A stretch of DNA of 64,000 nucleotides from Micrasema longulum (GCA_022494885.1 JAGVSM010001179.1:23838-87837); one strand, 5' to 3'; counted from the stretch's first letter, positions 31,755 to 41,752 are shown. Translations and numbers: made by a program. The notes: generated by a model from the sequence alone, not told the origin.

Positions 31755-32260
31755 TCAAAAATTTTTGAACACGTGTAAAAACAACATTAAATTTTAATTA
31801 GTATGAATGTATTATTGTTTTATGTTTTTTCTTTTTATATCCTATGTTTTTTTTTTCTTTTTCATGTACTCGTATTTAAAATTATATAAACTCTTATAAA
31901 TAAACAACTAAAATAGTGTAAGTCACTCTCCAAGCACAAGAGTTAGTCTCTTTTTTGGAGAGTTAAGCTGGGGTTTCCTAGGATAGCGGTGCCCGTATTT
32001 TAACGGCCGTAGTGAACGGTGATGCGGTGGATAACCGTCGTAACGGTGACTAGAGTGTGGTTTCCTAGGAAACCACTCTCTAGTCGACGTTACGACGGCT
32101 GTCTACCGCATCACCGTTCACTACGGCCGTTAAAATACGGGCACCGCTGTCCTAGGAAACCCTAGCTTTACAGTAATAACATTTACTATATGTGTAAAAG
32201 AAGATATGTTTAGAATTTTACAAAAACATGTACTTTTTATGATTTTTTTATAAAAATAAA
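31755..32260 (+). repeat. LINE 3' tail T, third copy, carrying a MITE
   Basis: Matches 2590-2885 on both sides of the 202-bp insertion ('ctccaagcacaagagttagt' before, 'cagtaataacatttactata' after). Confidence 0.75.
31966..32167. mobile_element. Harbinger-type foldback MITE
   Basis: Arms AGCTGGGGTTTCCTAGGATA… and, inverted on the right, AGCTAGGGTTTCCTAGGACA… pair for about 80 bp, with an inner palindrome centred on 'ggtttcctaggaaacc'. TTA is duplicated at 31963-31965 and 32168-32170, and the uninterrupted sequence (gagagTTAcagt) is seen at about 2812 and 3132. A TTA duplication points to PIF/Harbinger. Confidence 0.75.
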
Positions 32261-32828
32261 ACTACTAAAAAAACTATTTTTCAAATGCAATATATTGTAT
32301 TATTTTTTATAGTAAACGCCGATTTTTCGCCAGTGAACTGTATTTATTTACGAGGAAAACAAAAAAACAAACCTACACGAGCGTTGACTTAGAGATTACA
32401 CACGCGTTGAATTATGACCGCGATAACTTGAGCATGTTCATTATTGTTCATTGTGATGGCTCTAATGCTTAGCATGTTTTTAAGCACGTCGATAGTTATT
32501 TGTGGTTGAGCTACTGAAGCTTATTTTGTACTTTAACAATAAACATGAATTACCTTCGGAGAAAGTAAAATGTCATTTTTATTACCCCATAGTCATATGG
32601 AGTGGGCGACAGGCTGGTTCTAAAACCCCATTACGTTCGTTCGTTTGTCGAAAAGGAGATTGGATCGAAGCGGGGATTATCTTCCGCGTTATGTGCGCCC
32701 TAATCTCGCCGTCATTGTCAAGCGGTGGGCGGGGCTTAGTCCTAACCAGCGAGTGGTCGGCGGTTTTTCAATATTTTGATGAGGCAGGTCGTTGTTTTTT
32801 TTTTATTTCAATATTTGTTAATCGGCTA
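32261..32828. other. Unassigned DNA with a GC-richer patch
   Basis: 32590-32790 is GC-richer ('gcggtgggcggggcttagtc') with a 120-codon frame of no recognisable domain. I do not call a gene. Confidence 0.35.
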
Positions 32829-33210
32829 TCTTTATATATGTATATAATTCCTGTGTGCGTGTGATGTCACCGTACTCCTCCTAGACGGCTTAACCGATTT
32901 ACGTGCGATTTTCAAAGAAATACAGATGTTTGCGCTGTGCGTGTTCGTAGATATTAAAATCTTCGATTTAATATGTAAAAAAGAAGTAAGGAGCATAAAT
33001 GTTTTATTCATCGATCTACCAGGTTTGCATTTGAGGAGAATGCATTTACAAAAAAATGGAAAGATGTTGTTTTTTTGTCTATAATTTTTTTTTTTTTTAA
33101 TGTTTATAAACAACACTTGTTTTTGTGGATCTCAATCAGATTCTTTCCTTAAATTCCTTATAATTTCTACCCATTTATTTCCTTTTACTGGATTTTTGAT
33201 AATACTAAAA
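32829..33210 (+). mobile_element. Helitron-like repeat, second copy
   Basis: Aligns block by block with 6860-7195 ('ggcttaaccgatttacgtgc', 'tttgcgctgtgcgtgttcgt', 'ggatctcaatcagattcttt'). The CTAG terminus is not present here. Confidence 0.5.
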
Positions 33211-33269
33211 TAATATTAAATTCAATACATTATTAATAATCGTATTCGTACACCTCTTTGTTGGTGAGA

Positions 33270-33715
33270 AGACCGGAGCTCGACGTTTGCAAAAAGAATG
33301 CCATATTTGAAAAAATGGGGTCTAGAATTTCAACCGTCCATGCGCTCAGTAGCTGCAAGACTTGTTGCTATCTAACTTCCAATTTTATAAATTTGCTTTG
33401 TATTTCGTTTTTTAAAATATCACTTAAACTCTAAACTTCTTTGTCAAATATTTTTTTTAAAAATAAAAATGTAAATAGGGGCTAGATTTCTTATTGTCCA
33501 TGCGCTCTGTAGCTGCAAGACGTTCTGTTATCTAGCTCATATATATCATAATTGTAATATATCATAATTGGAGACGAGGAACTAGAATCCCAACCGTCCA
33601 TGCGCTCTGTAGCTGCAAGACGTGTTGGGATATTTATTTATTGTACAGCGCCCTTGAGGTGATTTTCACAAAAATGGCGCTAAATAAATTATTCAAACAT
33701 TATTATTATTATAAT
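33270..33715 (+). mobile_element. L2-like tail element with internal motif repeats
   Basis: 'gtccatgcgctctgtagctg' plus 'caagacg' occurs three times (about 33345, 33495 and 33597). It is followed by the 3' hairpin AGCGCCCTTGAGGT…GGCGCT (33647-33681) and an ATT-repeat tail. Inverted relatives lie at 37847-38551 and 55077-55778. Confidence 0.65.
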
Positions 33716-33913
33716 ATATTTTATAGAGAAGCCCTAACACTATGTTTCATAGAACGCAAGCGATGTTGGTCTGTTGGCTAGCAACCAATTGGTGGCCATT
33801 TTGTTTTATTTGACAACATAAACATAATGGTTCGATCGGATGCTTTTGTCGCTGTGCTTGGCTTTGTTTGTAAATAGCTTGGATATTTACGTTATAATAA
33901 ATAAAAATCGACT

Positions 33914-33983
33914 ATGGTGAATTGCAGTGTGTTTGGTTGCAGCAGTAGAGCGTCAAAGGTGTTAAGGGAGTCAGTTTTCACAG
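33914..33983 (+). CDS. THAP zinc-finger N-terminal exon (isolated)
   Basis: ATG at 33914 opens MVNCSVFGCSSRASKVLRES, ending in VFTG at a GT donor (33984, caG|gtaatt). The Met-x-x-Cys-x4-Cys start is the characteristic N-terminus of THAP domains, DNA-binding zinc fingers found in host regulators and in P-element-like transposases. The exon ends in phase 1. A segment with acceptor 'tatgacag' at about 34171 continues in frame to a stop at 34413-34415, but it lacks the expected C-x2-H pair and the AVPTIF-type end. The rest of a THAP domain is therefore not demonstrated. It could be a decayed transposon exon or an unplaced host gene's first exon. Confidence 0.45.
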
Positions 33984-34658
33984 GTAATTGATTCCGAATA
34001 TTTTCCCATGATTTACATTGATTTTTGGCATTTATTGTCCCGACACGTGTATTATGTGGCTTAAAAACTTTCCTTATATCAACATATTTACTTCAGATAC
34101 TATTTTTTCTCAATTTAGGGGATAATTTTGTGAATTAAAGTATGTTTATTGTTTTTTATGACAGTTGGTTACGGGCAATATGTCGGGGCTGCACTAGGTA
34201 TCCATATGAAGTTTGAGTCTTTATCGAGTAGAGGTCGATTCAAATTTTACTCGTTAATAGCAACGTCAACCTTGAAATCGCATCTAAAATTACATTTCCA
34301 AATTTCCGGCCGCTACGACTCAACGTTTCGGAGATGTGACGGACAAACAAACAAACTCAACACAGGACTTTGGTTCCACGGAGTTGGGATTTATGTATCA
34401 ATAAATGTAACATAAGTAAATTGTGAATAAAATGAAAAAATGAATAAAAAAATATACACACCCATGTACTTTCAGTTTTATAAAATAAATATAGGCGAAT
34501 TATAGAAAAATAAATTGGAATAACCCTGCTATAATAAATACACAAGTACTTATTTTAAAGTATTTACAATGCAAATGAATATCCATTTGGCAATTCTCGA
34601 CCTGAGTACGGCCCATTGTTTTGCTGCGAACTGTAGCTAACTTAATAATAGTCATTTA
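33984..34658. other. Possible THAP intron and unassigned DNA
   Basis: Contains the frame 34149-34415 mentioned with the THAP exon and otherwise AT-rich sequence. Confidence 0.3.
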
Positions 34659-35260
34659 ATGGTTTTCCTACGTTTGGGCTCCTCTATAGGTTGGCGCATT
34701 ATTTCTCTGAAAAAAATATACAAAACATATATCAGACCTACTCTCGAATACGGGTTTCAGATATGGAATCCCTATTTTGTTAAGGACATCAACTTGTTGG
34801 AAAGAGTCCGAAGACGAGCTACAAAGTTGTCGGTGAGCCTAAAACGGCTCCCATGTGTGGAGAGACTGGAAACTCTCGGTTTCACGACGCTGCAGGAACG
34901 GCGAGAAAGGGGTGACCCGATAGAGACATACGAAACACTCAACAGTCACTATAGCTGCCCAAATTTGGCAGCAATATCCCATGTTCGAGCTTAAACAAGA
35001 TGCTCGTTTTCGAGGCCACAATCTCAGGCTGGAGAAAACGAGATTGAATCTAAATCCACGGAAGCATTTCCTGAGCAGTAGGGTTGTTGATGGTTGGAAT
35101 AAGCTGCCACAGGAGCTGATCTCAATGTGTAGTCTCAATGGGTTCAAAAATGGACTAGATTTGTTAGAGAAACTTCAAAGTGCGCCAACAGCTAACTTTC
35201 GTTTAAATATATTTAAGCATATCAGCTTTACGCTGCTCGCTTAAAATTAATATAATAATA
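34659..35260 (+). pseudogene. CR1/Rex1-like LINE RT C-terminus
   Basis: Reads KKIYKTYIRPTLEYGFQIWN, LLERVRRRATKLSVSLKRLP, TTLQERRERGDPIETYETLN, then after a frame change at about 34980 FELKQDARFRGHNLRL, FLSSRVVDGWNKLPQE and LDLLEKLQ. This is the thumb and C-terminus of a LINE RT. The palm is absent and there is at least one frameshift. The same family is seen twice at 51464-51870. Confidence 0.75.
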
Positions 35261-35449
35261 AAGATACGAGTAACATTAAACTAAGTCAAAACTCAGCGTC
35301 TGACGAATCACATCATCTGCTCTATTAACCAGGCGTATCCAGGCGTAAGAAAGTTGCCACTATAAAAAAAAATTGTTATTCTATCTTTTCCATCTGTTTT
35401 ATTATCTTCTGGAGTGTACGTATCGAGGCGTTAAAGGAGCTGGCTTTAT

Positions 35450-35840
35450 AGTCGCTCGGTAGATAAATACAGACGATCGCTAAGCATATCGTTTTGGCAA
35501 GTGTCTTTTAAAAATCATGTTCAAGCGAGCATGTTTTGCTTGAATTTGGATTTATTGGAGTTTATAATCGCTTTGGAGTGGGCACTTTCCATCACAGAAG
35601 CTTATTTGAAATATAAATGAGAACTATTTTGAATGTTAATGAAGTAAGGAACGCGGATTAATTTTTGCAGTCATTCATTGGTTCGTTTCGATCATATGAT
35701 GTCGATATGACAAGTAGGTAGAACATACCGAGGAAGGTACATATAGTACATAAGTTAAGTATACCGTCTCAATATGTACAGATGAAGATAGCGTTCATAA
35801 TTGAGGCCCAGATATAACTTTATGCAAGGTATATAAGTTA
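35450..35840 (+). repeat. Repeat B, copy without internal insertion
   Basis: Matches the flanks of the 55077-55778 insertion: 'cattggttcgtttcgatcat' at about 35678 resembles 55048-55067, and 'gaggaaggt.c.tatagta' plus 'ctgatgaagatagtgtt'-like blocks resemble 55838-55900. Confidence 0.45.
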
Positions 35841-36529
35841 TTGAGTATTTTTACTATACCATCTGGTTGCGCGAGTGGCTGATGGGATTGAGTGGTTTGT
35901 GGCTGGATGGACCGCCAGTGGATGAAGGTCCACCTATCATACCCATCCTGTGATCTCCCAACTTTCAATGTTTGTTATTCTCCTCGTCTCTATGGCCATG
36001 GGTGGCTACGGTTGCTATGGGAACGAACAATTTTCCATATCCATAGCAACCAACATCAACAAACACATTTTTTTCTTCTCGACAATTTCTGTCAACTACC
36101 GCATGTTCATAATTGTATCTGCCCGCATCTGCTCGTCCTATAACCATCTGCCCGCATCTGAACACCTTTACATCATTTGACCGCCGCGCCGCCACATTCA
36201 TTTTTACATTTCGCAAGTAACTATAGTGAAAGTGCCGTGTTTACCAAAAAAGGAAAAAACTACCCAGAAGCCAGGACTTGGAGATATCATCCGGATTCCT
36301 GTCTCTGATTCCCTTTCCTGTCTTCCTAAAGGTGGGATTTTTGTTTGCTGTGGTTTGTTTGGCCGCGTACTGTTCTTTTAGCATCGGCCAACATCGCGCA
36401 AACGCATCTTTTATTTCCCCGCAAAAATTAACACAGATCAACGATTCAACAAAATTATAATCGCCAACCCACCATCCTTATTCTATCACTATGCCGAGGC
36501 GTAATTTCATACCAGGTTTATAAGTAAGG
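35841..36529. other. Unassigned DNA
   Basis: Short frames (for example a hydrophobic stretch from ATG 35968, FVILLVSMAMGGYG) have no splice support or homology. A small hairpin ('ggttgctatggg/ccatagcaacc') lies at 36009-36046. Confidence 0.3.
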
Positions 36530-36860
36530 CCCATTAAGCGCCATTATGCACTCGCCGGGTGGAGACTGCAGACTCCAGTAGCGAATAGCGCAGTACGCGG
36601 CATCGCTGGTACGGTGCCAAATGTCCCGACAAAACAGACAGTAATAGTAATAATATCATTCAAAACCGAAAATGAGCAAAAATAACGGGCAAAAGTGCAC
36701 GCGATTCTGTGCGGCCGCCGAACCGCTCACTTTCGTCGTTAGAGCCGCTTTCGCTTGCACTAAGCGCGCCAGATAAAGGCCGGCGAAGTTTAACCGTGAC
36801 CGGCGCCCGAATAGCGACAACCCGCGAGCGACGGGGGACAAATCGCCGCGCGTGAAAAAC
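36530..36860. promoter_or_regulatory. CpG-rich region, possible promoter
   Basis: Dense CpG ('gcggccgccgaaccgctcac', 'caacccgcgagcgacggggg', 'atcgccgcgcgtg') in AT-rich DNA. No repeat match was found. In insects such patches often mark 5' ends of genes. It lies 8 kb upstream of the first frazzled exon seen. The role is inferred from composition and position only. Confidence 0.35.
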
Positions 36861-37240
36861 AGTACTTAACGTACTGCATTAACGATGAATAACATAAAAT
36901 TTCCAAGAAAACAATAAAATATTCTGGAAAACGGTTAAAAATTTCCAAAAAAGTAAAGTAAGGATAGCGGATGTATGACAGCAGTACAATGAAAGCATCC
37001 ACCCCTTTCCCGAAACTGTTCACAAAGACTTGAGTCTTTCTTCAGTTTCGCATATCAATATAATTTATTTTTTTAAAAACTAATTAAGCGAAAATTTAAT
37101 ATTTCTTTACAATCAAACCGAGAAAATAACAAAACAAATAAACTTTAAAAACTTTCATTGTACCCCTCACTGCAGTATTGTCAGTTTGTGATCAATCAAA
37201 TACACATGGTCAGCACAATCACCTTTTTCTAATTTTCCAG

Positions 37241-37325
37241 TATGACAGTGGAGGAATACAGTGTTAGTTCCAAATTGAGACCGCGGCCGCACGCTCCAGA
37301 TCCCGCATCGGAAAGGAAGAAGAAC
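37241..37325 (+). CDS. Exon-like segment with an ATG (unconfirmed)
   Basis: A good acceptor ('ctttttctaattttccag') precedes ATG at 37242. The frame MTVEEYSVSSKLRPRPHAPD continues to a possible donor AAC|GTAGTA at 37326. Its GC-rich, CpG-containing codons resemble the frazzled exons and not the neighbourhood. It has no signal peptide and ends in phase 0, which does not join the first visible frazzled exon (which needs an incoming single base). It may belong to another transcript or be spurious. Confidence 0.3.
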
Positions 37326-37332
37326 GTAGTAA

Positions 37333-37725
37333 TACAAACAAATCAATCAAACGACACGAAACCCAAATACATATAGGAAACATTGGAATAATTTGCCCTA
37401 TACAACATGCACTCAATCAACAGAAGAAAAACAATACGTATCTTTAATAAATCACAGAGGAACATCAAATTATCAAGACACTACCGGCAAAATCCTAACA
37501 CAGATCCTAACATGATCCCTATCGAACTCAGACGAAATTGCTTTTCGTCATAGTACTGAATTCCTCGCAAAAACCATTTTCCTAATACCAACAGTAGAAA
37601 CAATCCTATGCAAAGACCTTAATCGTCCTAACAATCTCTCAGACCTTAAAGCAGACGAAACGGGTCCTAGAGCATGGTCGGCGCGTGGTTCTCTCGAGTT
37701 AGTCTACTATTTAGATTTGTAATTT
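37333..37725 (+). pseudogene. Possible Penelope-like RT remnant
   Basis: One frame stays open for long stretches with a single stop: NHRGTSNYQDTTGKILTQIL, then SNSDEIAFRHSTEFLAKTIF, ending GSLELVYYLDL. The arrangement recalls the region before motif A in Penelope-like RTs, where a tyrosine-lysine stretch precedes a Ser/Asn-x-Phe helix. The identity is tentative. Confidence 0.3.
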
Positions 37726-37846
37726 ACCATTTCCCTTCTATGGGACAAGAACAATACAGACGGACAAGAGTTCAGTTCAGACAACCAATGCTAGTACCCA
37801 AGTATGCATCCCTTCATCCTAAACTGATTTAGTACTCATATATATA

Positions 37847-38551
37847 GTTGGATAATTTATAAAGCGCCATTTTTTTGAAAATCACCTCAAGGGCGCTGTA
37901 CAATTAATAAATATCCCAGTACGTCTTGCAGCTACAGAGCGCATGGACGGTTGGGATTTTAGTTCCTCGTTTTCAATTAAGATCAATCAAAAATTATAAT
38001 AGATAGGAGCTAGATATATATATATAATCCTGTAGGACGTCTTGCAGCTACAGAGCGCATAGACAGTTAGAAATTTAGCCCCCATTTACACATTTTAAAA
38101 AATGACAAATAAATTTAGTGTATTACAAAATAATAATAATATGAATAGTAAAAGGAGTAAGATTACAACACGCCTTGCTGCTACTAAGCGCATAGACGAT
38201 TGGAATTCTAGACCCCGTTTACAAAATTAAGGTATTTTAAAGTTGATATATTAAAGCTAGATAACCAATCATCGTGCAGCTACAAAGCGCATGGATGAGA
38301 GGAATTCCAGCAAAGTTAAAACAATATCAATAAATTTATAAAAAATAGAGTATAGTAGTAAATTGGTCAAGTGTTCATACCAAGAAGTAAGCAATAAAAA
38401 ACTAAATAAATCAAACACTGTTTCAACTCCATGGTTAACAAAGGGAGATAGATGTCCGAAGAGAAGCTTTTGTAGACAGTAGGTAGATATCGTCGCCATG
38501 TGGCCCGCTGGCTAGTAGATAGTTTCTGGAAACGCACGTGTGTAGTACTAT
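37847..38551 (-). mobile_element. L2-like tail element, near-identical to 55077-55778
   Basis: Starts at the hairpin AGCGCC…AAGGGCGCT (37862-37896) and carries four spaced variants of 'cttgcagctacagagcgcat' (about 37924, 38040, 38171 and 38274). Nearly every base matches 55077-55778. The minus-strand 76-codon frame (MATISTYCLQKLLFGHLSPF…) is conserved in both copies but has no known domain and is probably untranslated. Confidence 0.75.
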
Positions 38552-38754
38552 TATGCCTTTTGTTCCAATGACTTGGTGTCCATTTTGGTCCGTATTATTT
38601 CGTTTTATGAGACGCAACATTCCTGTTCAAATTCACTTCTTTACATGAATATTACACAAACGCGTGTATAAGCGGTTTGATTTATAATTTTGTATATTAT
38701 TAGAAGGCAGATATTTGAAATATTATGTATCATGGTAGGCCTTTACCCTTTACC
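38552..38754. other. Unassigned DNA
   Basis: AT-rich; nothing identified. Confidence 0.3.
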
Positions 38755-39060
38755 TTTTTTGTAATGACAGCAGTTATAGGAAACGATGGAAAAATGGTGA
38801 CGAATAATAGTGGAGTTAAAACGAGATGGAAGGAATATTTTGAGGAGTTGTGCGAAACGCGCACAGGAAATATAGCCAGTGTACCACCTTCTCAAGTAAA
38901 CATAAATGCAGATGACGATGCGAAAGAGATCAGTATGAAAGACATTGAAATGCTGCTAAGTATATGAAGAATGGGAAAGCGGAAGGTTATGATAACATTG
39001 CCACAAAGTTTATAAAGGCGGGTGAAGAAATAATTTAAATAATTTTTGTATGGCTACATA
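38755..39060 (+). pseudogene. RTE-like RT N-terminal fragment
   Basis: Reads GVKTRWKEYFEELCETRTGN and ISMKDIEMLLS, then after a frameshift near 38960 MKNGKAEGYDNIATKFIKAG. This is the pre-RT and finger region of RTE-type LINEs ('RW.EYFE.L', 'K.GKA.G.D.I'). Confidence 0.75.
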
Positions 39061-39089
39061 AAATAAATAAATACGTCGGAATAAGTCTT

Positions 39090-39765
39090 CTTGTCCTATT
39101 TAAAATTATCAACTCACTATTTGGTGCGCCTGAACTACTGAGCTTAATATAATTAAATATCCCAACTAGAAACCTCAGACAAAACTTACTATTTCATACC
39201 GATAACCATAGAACTAACTCGCGGCCTCCGTGGTGTAGTGGTCAAGATGCTAGACTCACGCACGGAAGGTTCCGGGTTCGATTCCCGGCGAGAACACAAA
39301 AATTAAAAATGTGATTTTTCTCAAGCCTGGGTGCTCTGTGATGCAATTCACCACTGTAATTAGGCCTCCTGGCCTGTTGTGGTGCAAACAAAATGTAAAA
39401 AAACTATGGTTTTCATTCCCCTATGCCCAGAATCCTCAGGTCTGCCAACAAACATACCAGTCTTGATTTATTAAATAATAAGTTGTCTTCTTTCAAAGGA
39501 TCACTGAATCAAATTTAATTATAAACACCTCTCTCCCGCTTCCACACCCACCGAGTCTACTATATACCATTGTCTTTCTAATTTCCTTTATAATAATTTT
39601 CTACGTATAAATATGACCTTAAAATGCCCATTGGGCGTATATATAAAAAATAAGCTGTTTAATCTATGTCTAGAGAAGAAATACACTCCCCCTGATTGGA
39701 GGAGGGCTGTTGTTATGCCTCTTAACAGGGGAAAAGGCTATAAGGTGTAACCTTTATATTTTGTA
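39090..39765 (+). pseudogene. LINE C-terminus composite (inverse of 27725-28690)
   Basis: Reads LFKIINSLFGAPELLS, LNIPTRNLRQNLLFHTDN, then, after the SINE3 insertion, SPMPRILRSANKHTS, and a 3' UTR with 'cccattgggcgtatatat'. It then meets the RT block YTPPDWRRAVVMPL at about 39680-39725, exactly as in the inverted copy. Confidence 0.7.
39220..39403 (+). mobile_element. SINE3, tRNA-derived (tRNA-Val-like head)
   Basis: The head 'gcggcctccgtggtgtagtg' and a perfect T-arm 'ccgggttcgattcccgg' are followed by the body 'gtgctctgtgatgcaattca' and 'aggcctcctggcctgttgtg' and an A-rich tail. AACT is duplicated at the borders. The empty site (gaactaactatggtt) is seen inverted at 28360 and 27990. Confidence 0.8.
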
Positions 39766-39769
39766 TCTA

Positions 39770-39955
39770 AAAAGGTTTCAGCTCTTTTACTTCACAAAAG
39801 TCGACATATGGAAGAGTTGAGAAATTGTGGATTAACATCCATAAACATCGATGTTACCTAGTGTGTAAATTGGCCACTTAAACGAGCCAATGACAGGTCG
39901 TAAGCCATGTAAATGCCTAGATTTACTCATTCCCTACTCAAAAATAATACTTTAA
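39770..39955 (-). repeat. Family A repeat, partial
   Basis: 'aaggtttcagctcttttact', 'aaattggccacttaaac' and 'gacaggtcgtaagcc' on the minus strand. Confidence 0.7.
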
Positions 39956-40224
39956 ATGAAACGTCACAAGTTCTTTTAAATTAACCATTGATAGTCTATT
40001 AAGTTTTTTTTTTTAAACCACTGAAATTCCTCATTCATTCGGTATACAATTAAATAATCTTTGATACGCTGGTCAGTTCGCGCTTGTGCTTCTTGCTATT
40101 TGTTCATTTATTTCCAGCAGTAACCACGTAAATTCTGTTTTTGTGCGTTTTACATGCATTCCCTCCCAACTTCCCAGTATTTTATTTTTAAAATGTATGA
40201 ATTTCGCGGAAAACTCTAAATATT
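39956..40224. other. Unassigned DNA
   Basis: No supported feature. Confidence 0.3.
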
Positions 40225-40312
40225 ATGAACAGTTCATAAGCCATGTAAATGCCTTGACTTCCATATTCCCTTCCCTAAAATGTTGTCCATCTCTGTTGTA
40301 ATTTGTAATGAA
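40225..40312 (-). repeat. Family A terminal fragment
   Basis: 'cataagccatgtaaatgcct' through 'tctctgttgtaatttg'. Confidence 0.7.
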
Positions 40313-40594
40313 TAAATAATGAGAGAAACCGATGGATAGACCAACGGTCTTTTAAACGGTTTTCTGGTATGCGGAGGCAGCGCTTTCACAAAGAGCTGTA
40401 TTCTTCGTCCGCTTGGACGCGGACAGATTGCAATGTCTAGTCAATCGAAAGTGAACAAATAAAGATATTTATTTATCCCTTCTGTGAGCTTTCTCATGCC
40501 ATCTTGGCCTCTTTACCACCCCACCCCGTGTTTGCTCAACGTCTACTTCAGGGTTGCCAGAAACAATATTATATGGTTGTTTTCAAAATAAATA
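40313..40594. other. Unassigned DNA
   Basis: Moderate GC, no frame or repeat recognised. Confidence 0.3.
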
Positions 40595-40672
40595 CAGTGA
40601 TCAGCGCGATCGCTTGCCACGCAAAAGGTCTCGGGTTCGTATCCCGATATGTTTGATTGTAAATATTTCTTT
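40595..40672 (+). mobile_element. SINE2 head fragment
   Basis: 'cagtgatcagcgcgatcgct' and 'aaaggtctcgggttcgtatc' match the tRNA-like head. The body is truncated after 'gtaaatatttctttgaaaag'. Confidence 0.6.
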
Positions 40673-40705
40673 GAAAAGCAGTTTTTACACTCGGTCGAAG
40701 CTAAA

Positions 40706-40858
40706 GGCCCCTCTCACACATGCCACGCCAATCCACCCGGCCCGGTAATTTTGCCGGGTGCACCCTACAAAAGGTGACACATTGTGTATGCGTTTGTAGG
40801 GTGTACCCGGTAAAGTTACCGGGTCGGGAGGATTGGCGTGGCATGGGTGAAAAGGGCC
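40706..40858. mobile_element. Foldback MITE
   Basis: Arms 'ggcccctctcacacatgcca' and its inverse near 40838-40858 continue with 'cgccaatcc' and 'cccggtaa.ttt.ccgggt' through 'caccctacaaa'. They leave only ~25 bp unpaired. Target duplication is not clear, so the superfamily is open. Confidence 0.7.
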
Positions 40859-41150
40859 ATTGTCCGTACATTATTACAAGAATTTCCAAATGAACAAACC
40901 AGCCGCATGATACCCGACGGAGAAATGACGCCTATTTCACAAATATCAACTTTATCGAAACGGCGCGGTCAAATTATAGTGGATTGACATTTATTAGATT
41001 CGTATGTACCTATTTAAATTTGATAAGCCACTCTGCAGCACTAACTATGCACAACATTTTTTCCTCTATCGTTCTTGCTCTAACTATAATGTTTTTTTTT
41101 CATCTATTAATATATTTTACATGCCCCTTAATTTATTTAAAAATAAAGTA

Positions 41151-41296
41151 AGACTTATTATTTCTGGCTGCGATACGATCCCACATATTATTTAATGATG
41201 CACACTCCTGGATACATAAATTAAGACTTATTATTTCTGGATGCGATACGATCCCACTTATTATTTAATGATGCACACTCCTGAACACTTACTCCC
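41151..41296 (+). repeat. Two tandem copies of a 73-bp unit
   Basis: 'agacttattatttctgg.tg' and 'cgatacgatcccac.tatta' recur with a 73-bp period. Confidence 0.75.
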
Positions 41297-41586
41297 ACAC
41301 TAATACACATAAACACACACCTACACCTACTCTCATACAAATACACATAAACACATCCTTTTATTGTAACACAATTTAAAAATATGTATGATTTTTATTT
41401 AGAAACTTTGCTGGTCTGTCTTTAAACTGTATTTTAAAAAATATGTTTTTATATCATTGTCGACTGTTTGTTTCTTTAAAATAAATAAATAATATTTATG
41501 TTTTATTTTTTAACTCCATAGTTAATGATTGTAATAAAAATATTAATAAAAACGCCTCGGTCAATAAAGTAATTAAAAAAATTATT
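41297..41586. other. AT-rich DNA
   Basis: No supported feature. Confidence 0.3.
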
Positions 41587-41752
41587 AGCGTTCTTATAAT
41601 TAACTTAAATATTTTAAATTTGGCCACCATTTTCAGCGAGTTGAAAATAACTCACTATTAGAAAATGTAAATCAAGTTGGGGTAGAGTGGGGTTCGAACC
41701 TCAGACCTCTAATACGTGAGTCCGCTACACTAGCCACGGGACCACAACCCGA
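41587..41752 (-). mobile_element. SINE1, tRNA-derived
   Basis: Complement of the standard head ('gggttcgaacctcagacctc', 'gggaccacaaccc') and body ('gagttgaaaataactcacta'). Confidence 0.8.

Noticed and set aside
32502..32864. 120-codon ORF in a GC-richer patch
   Set aside because: No domain, no splice structure, and no match I can name; left as unassigned.
35968..36180. Secreted peptide or the frazzled signal-peptide exon (FVILLVSMAMGGYG)
   Set aside because: No donor in a usable phase, no conservation evidence, and the stretch continues as meaningless hydrophobic sequence.
36278..36460. Hydrophobic ORF (FLFAVVCLAAYCSF)
   Set aside because: No ATG at its start and no splice support.
38269..38499. 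Conserved 76-residue protein shared with 55496-55726
   Set aside because: Conservation is explained by near-identical copies of a whole non-coding repeat; there is no domain, and no codon-biased substitution pattern could be judged.
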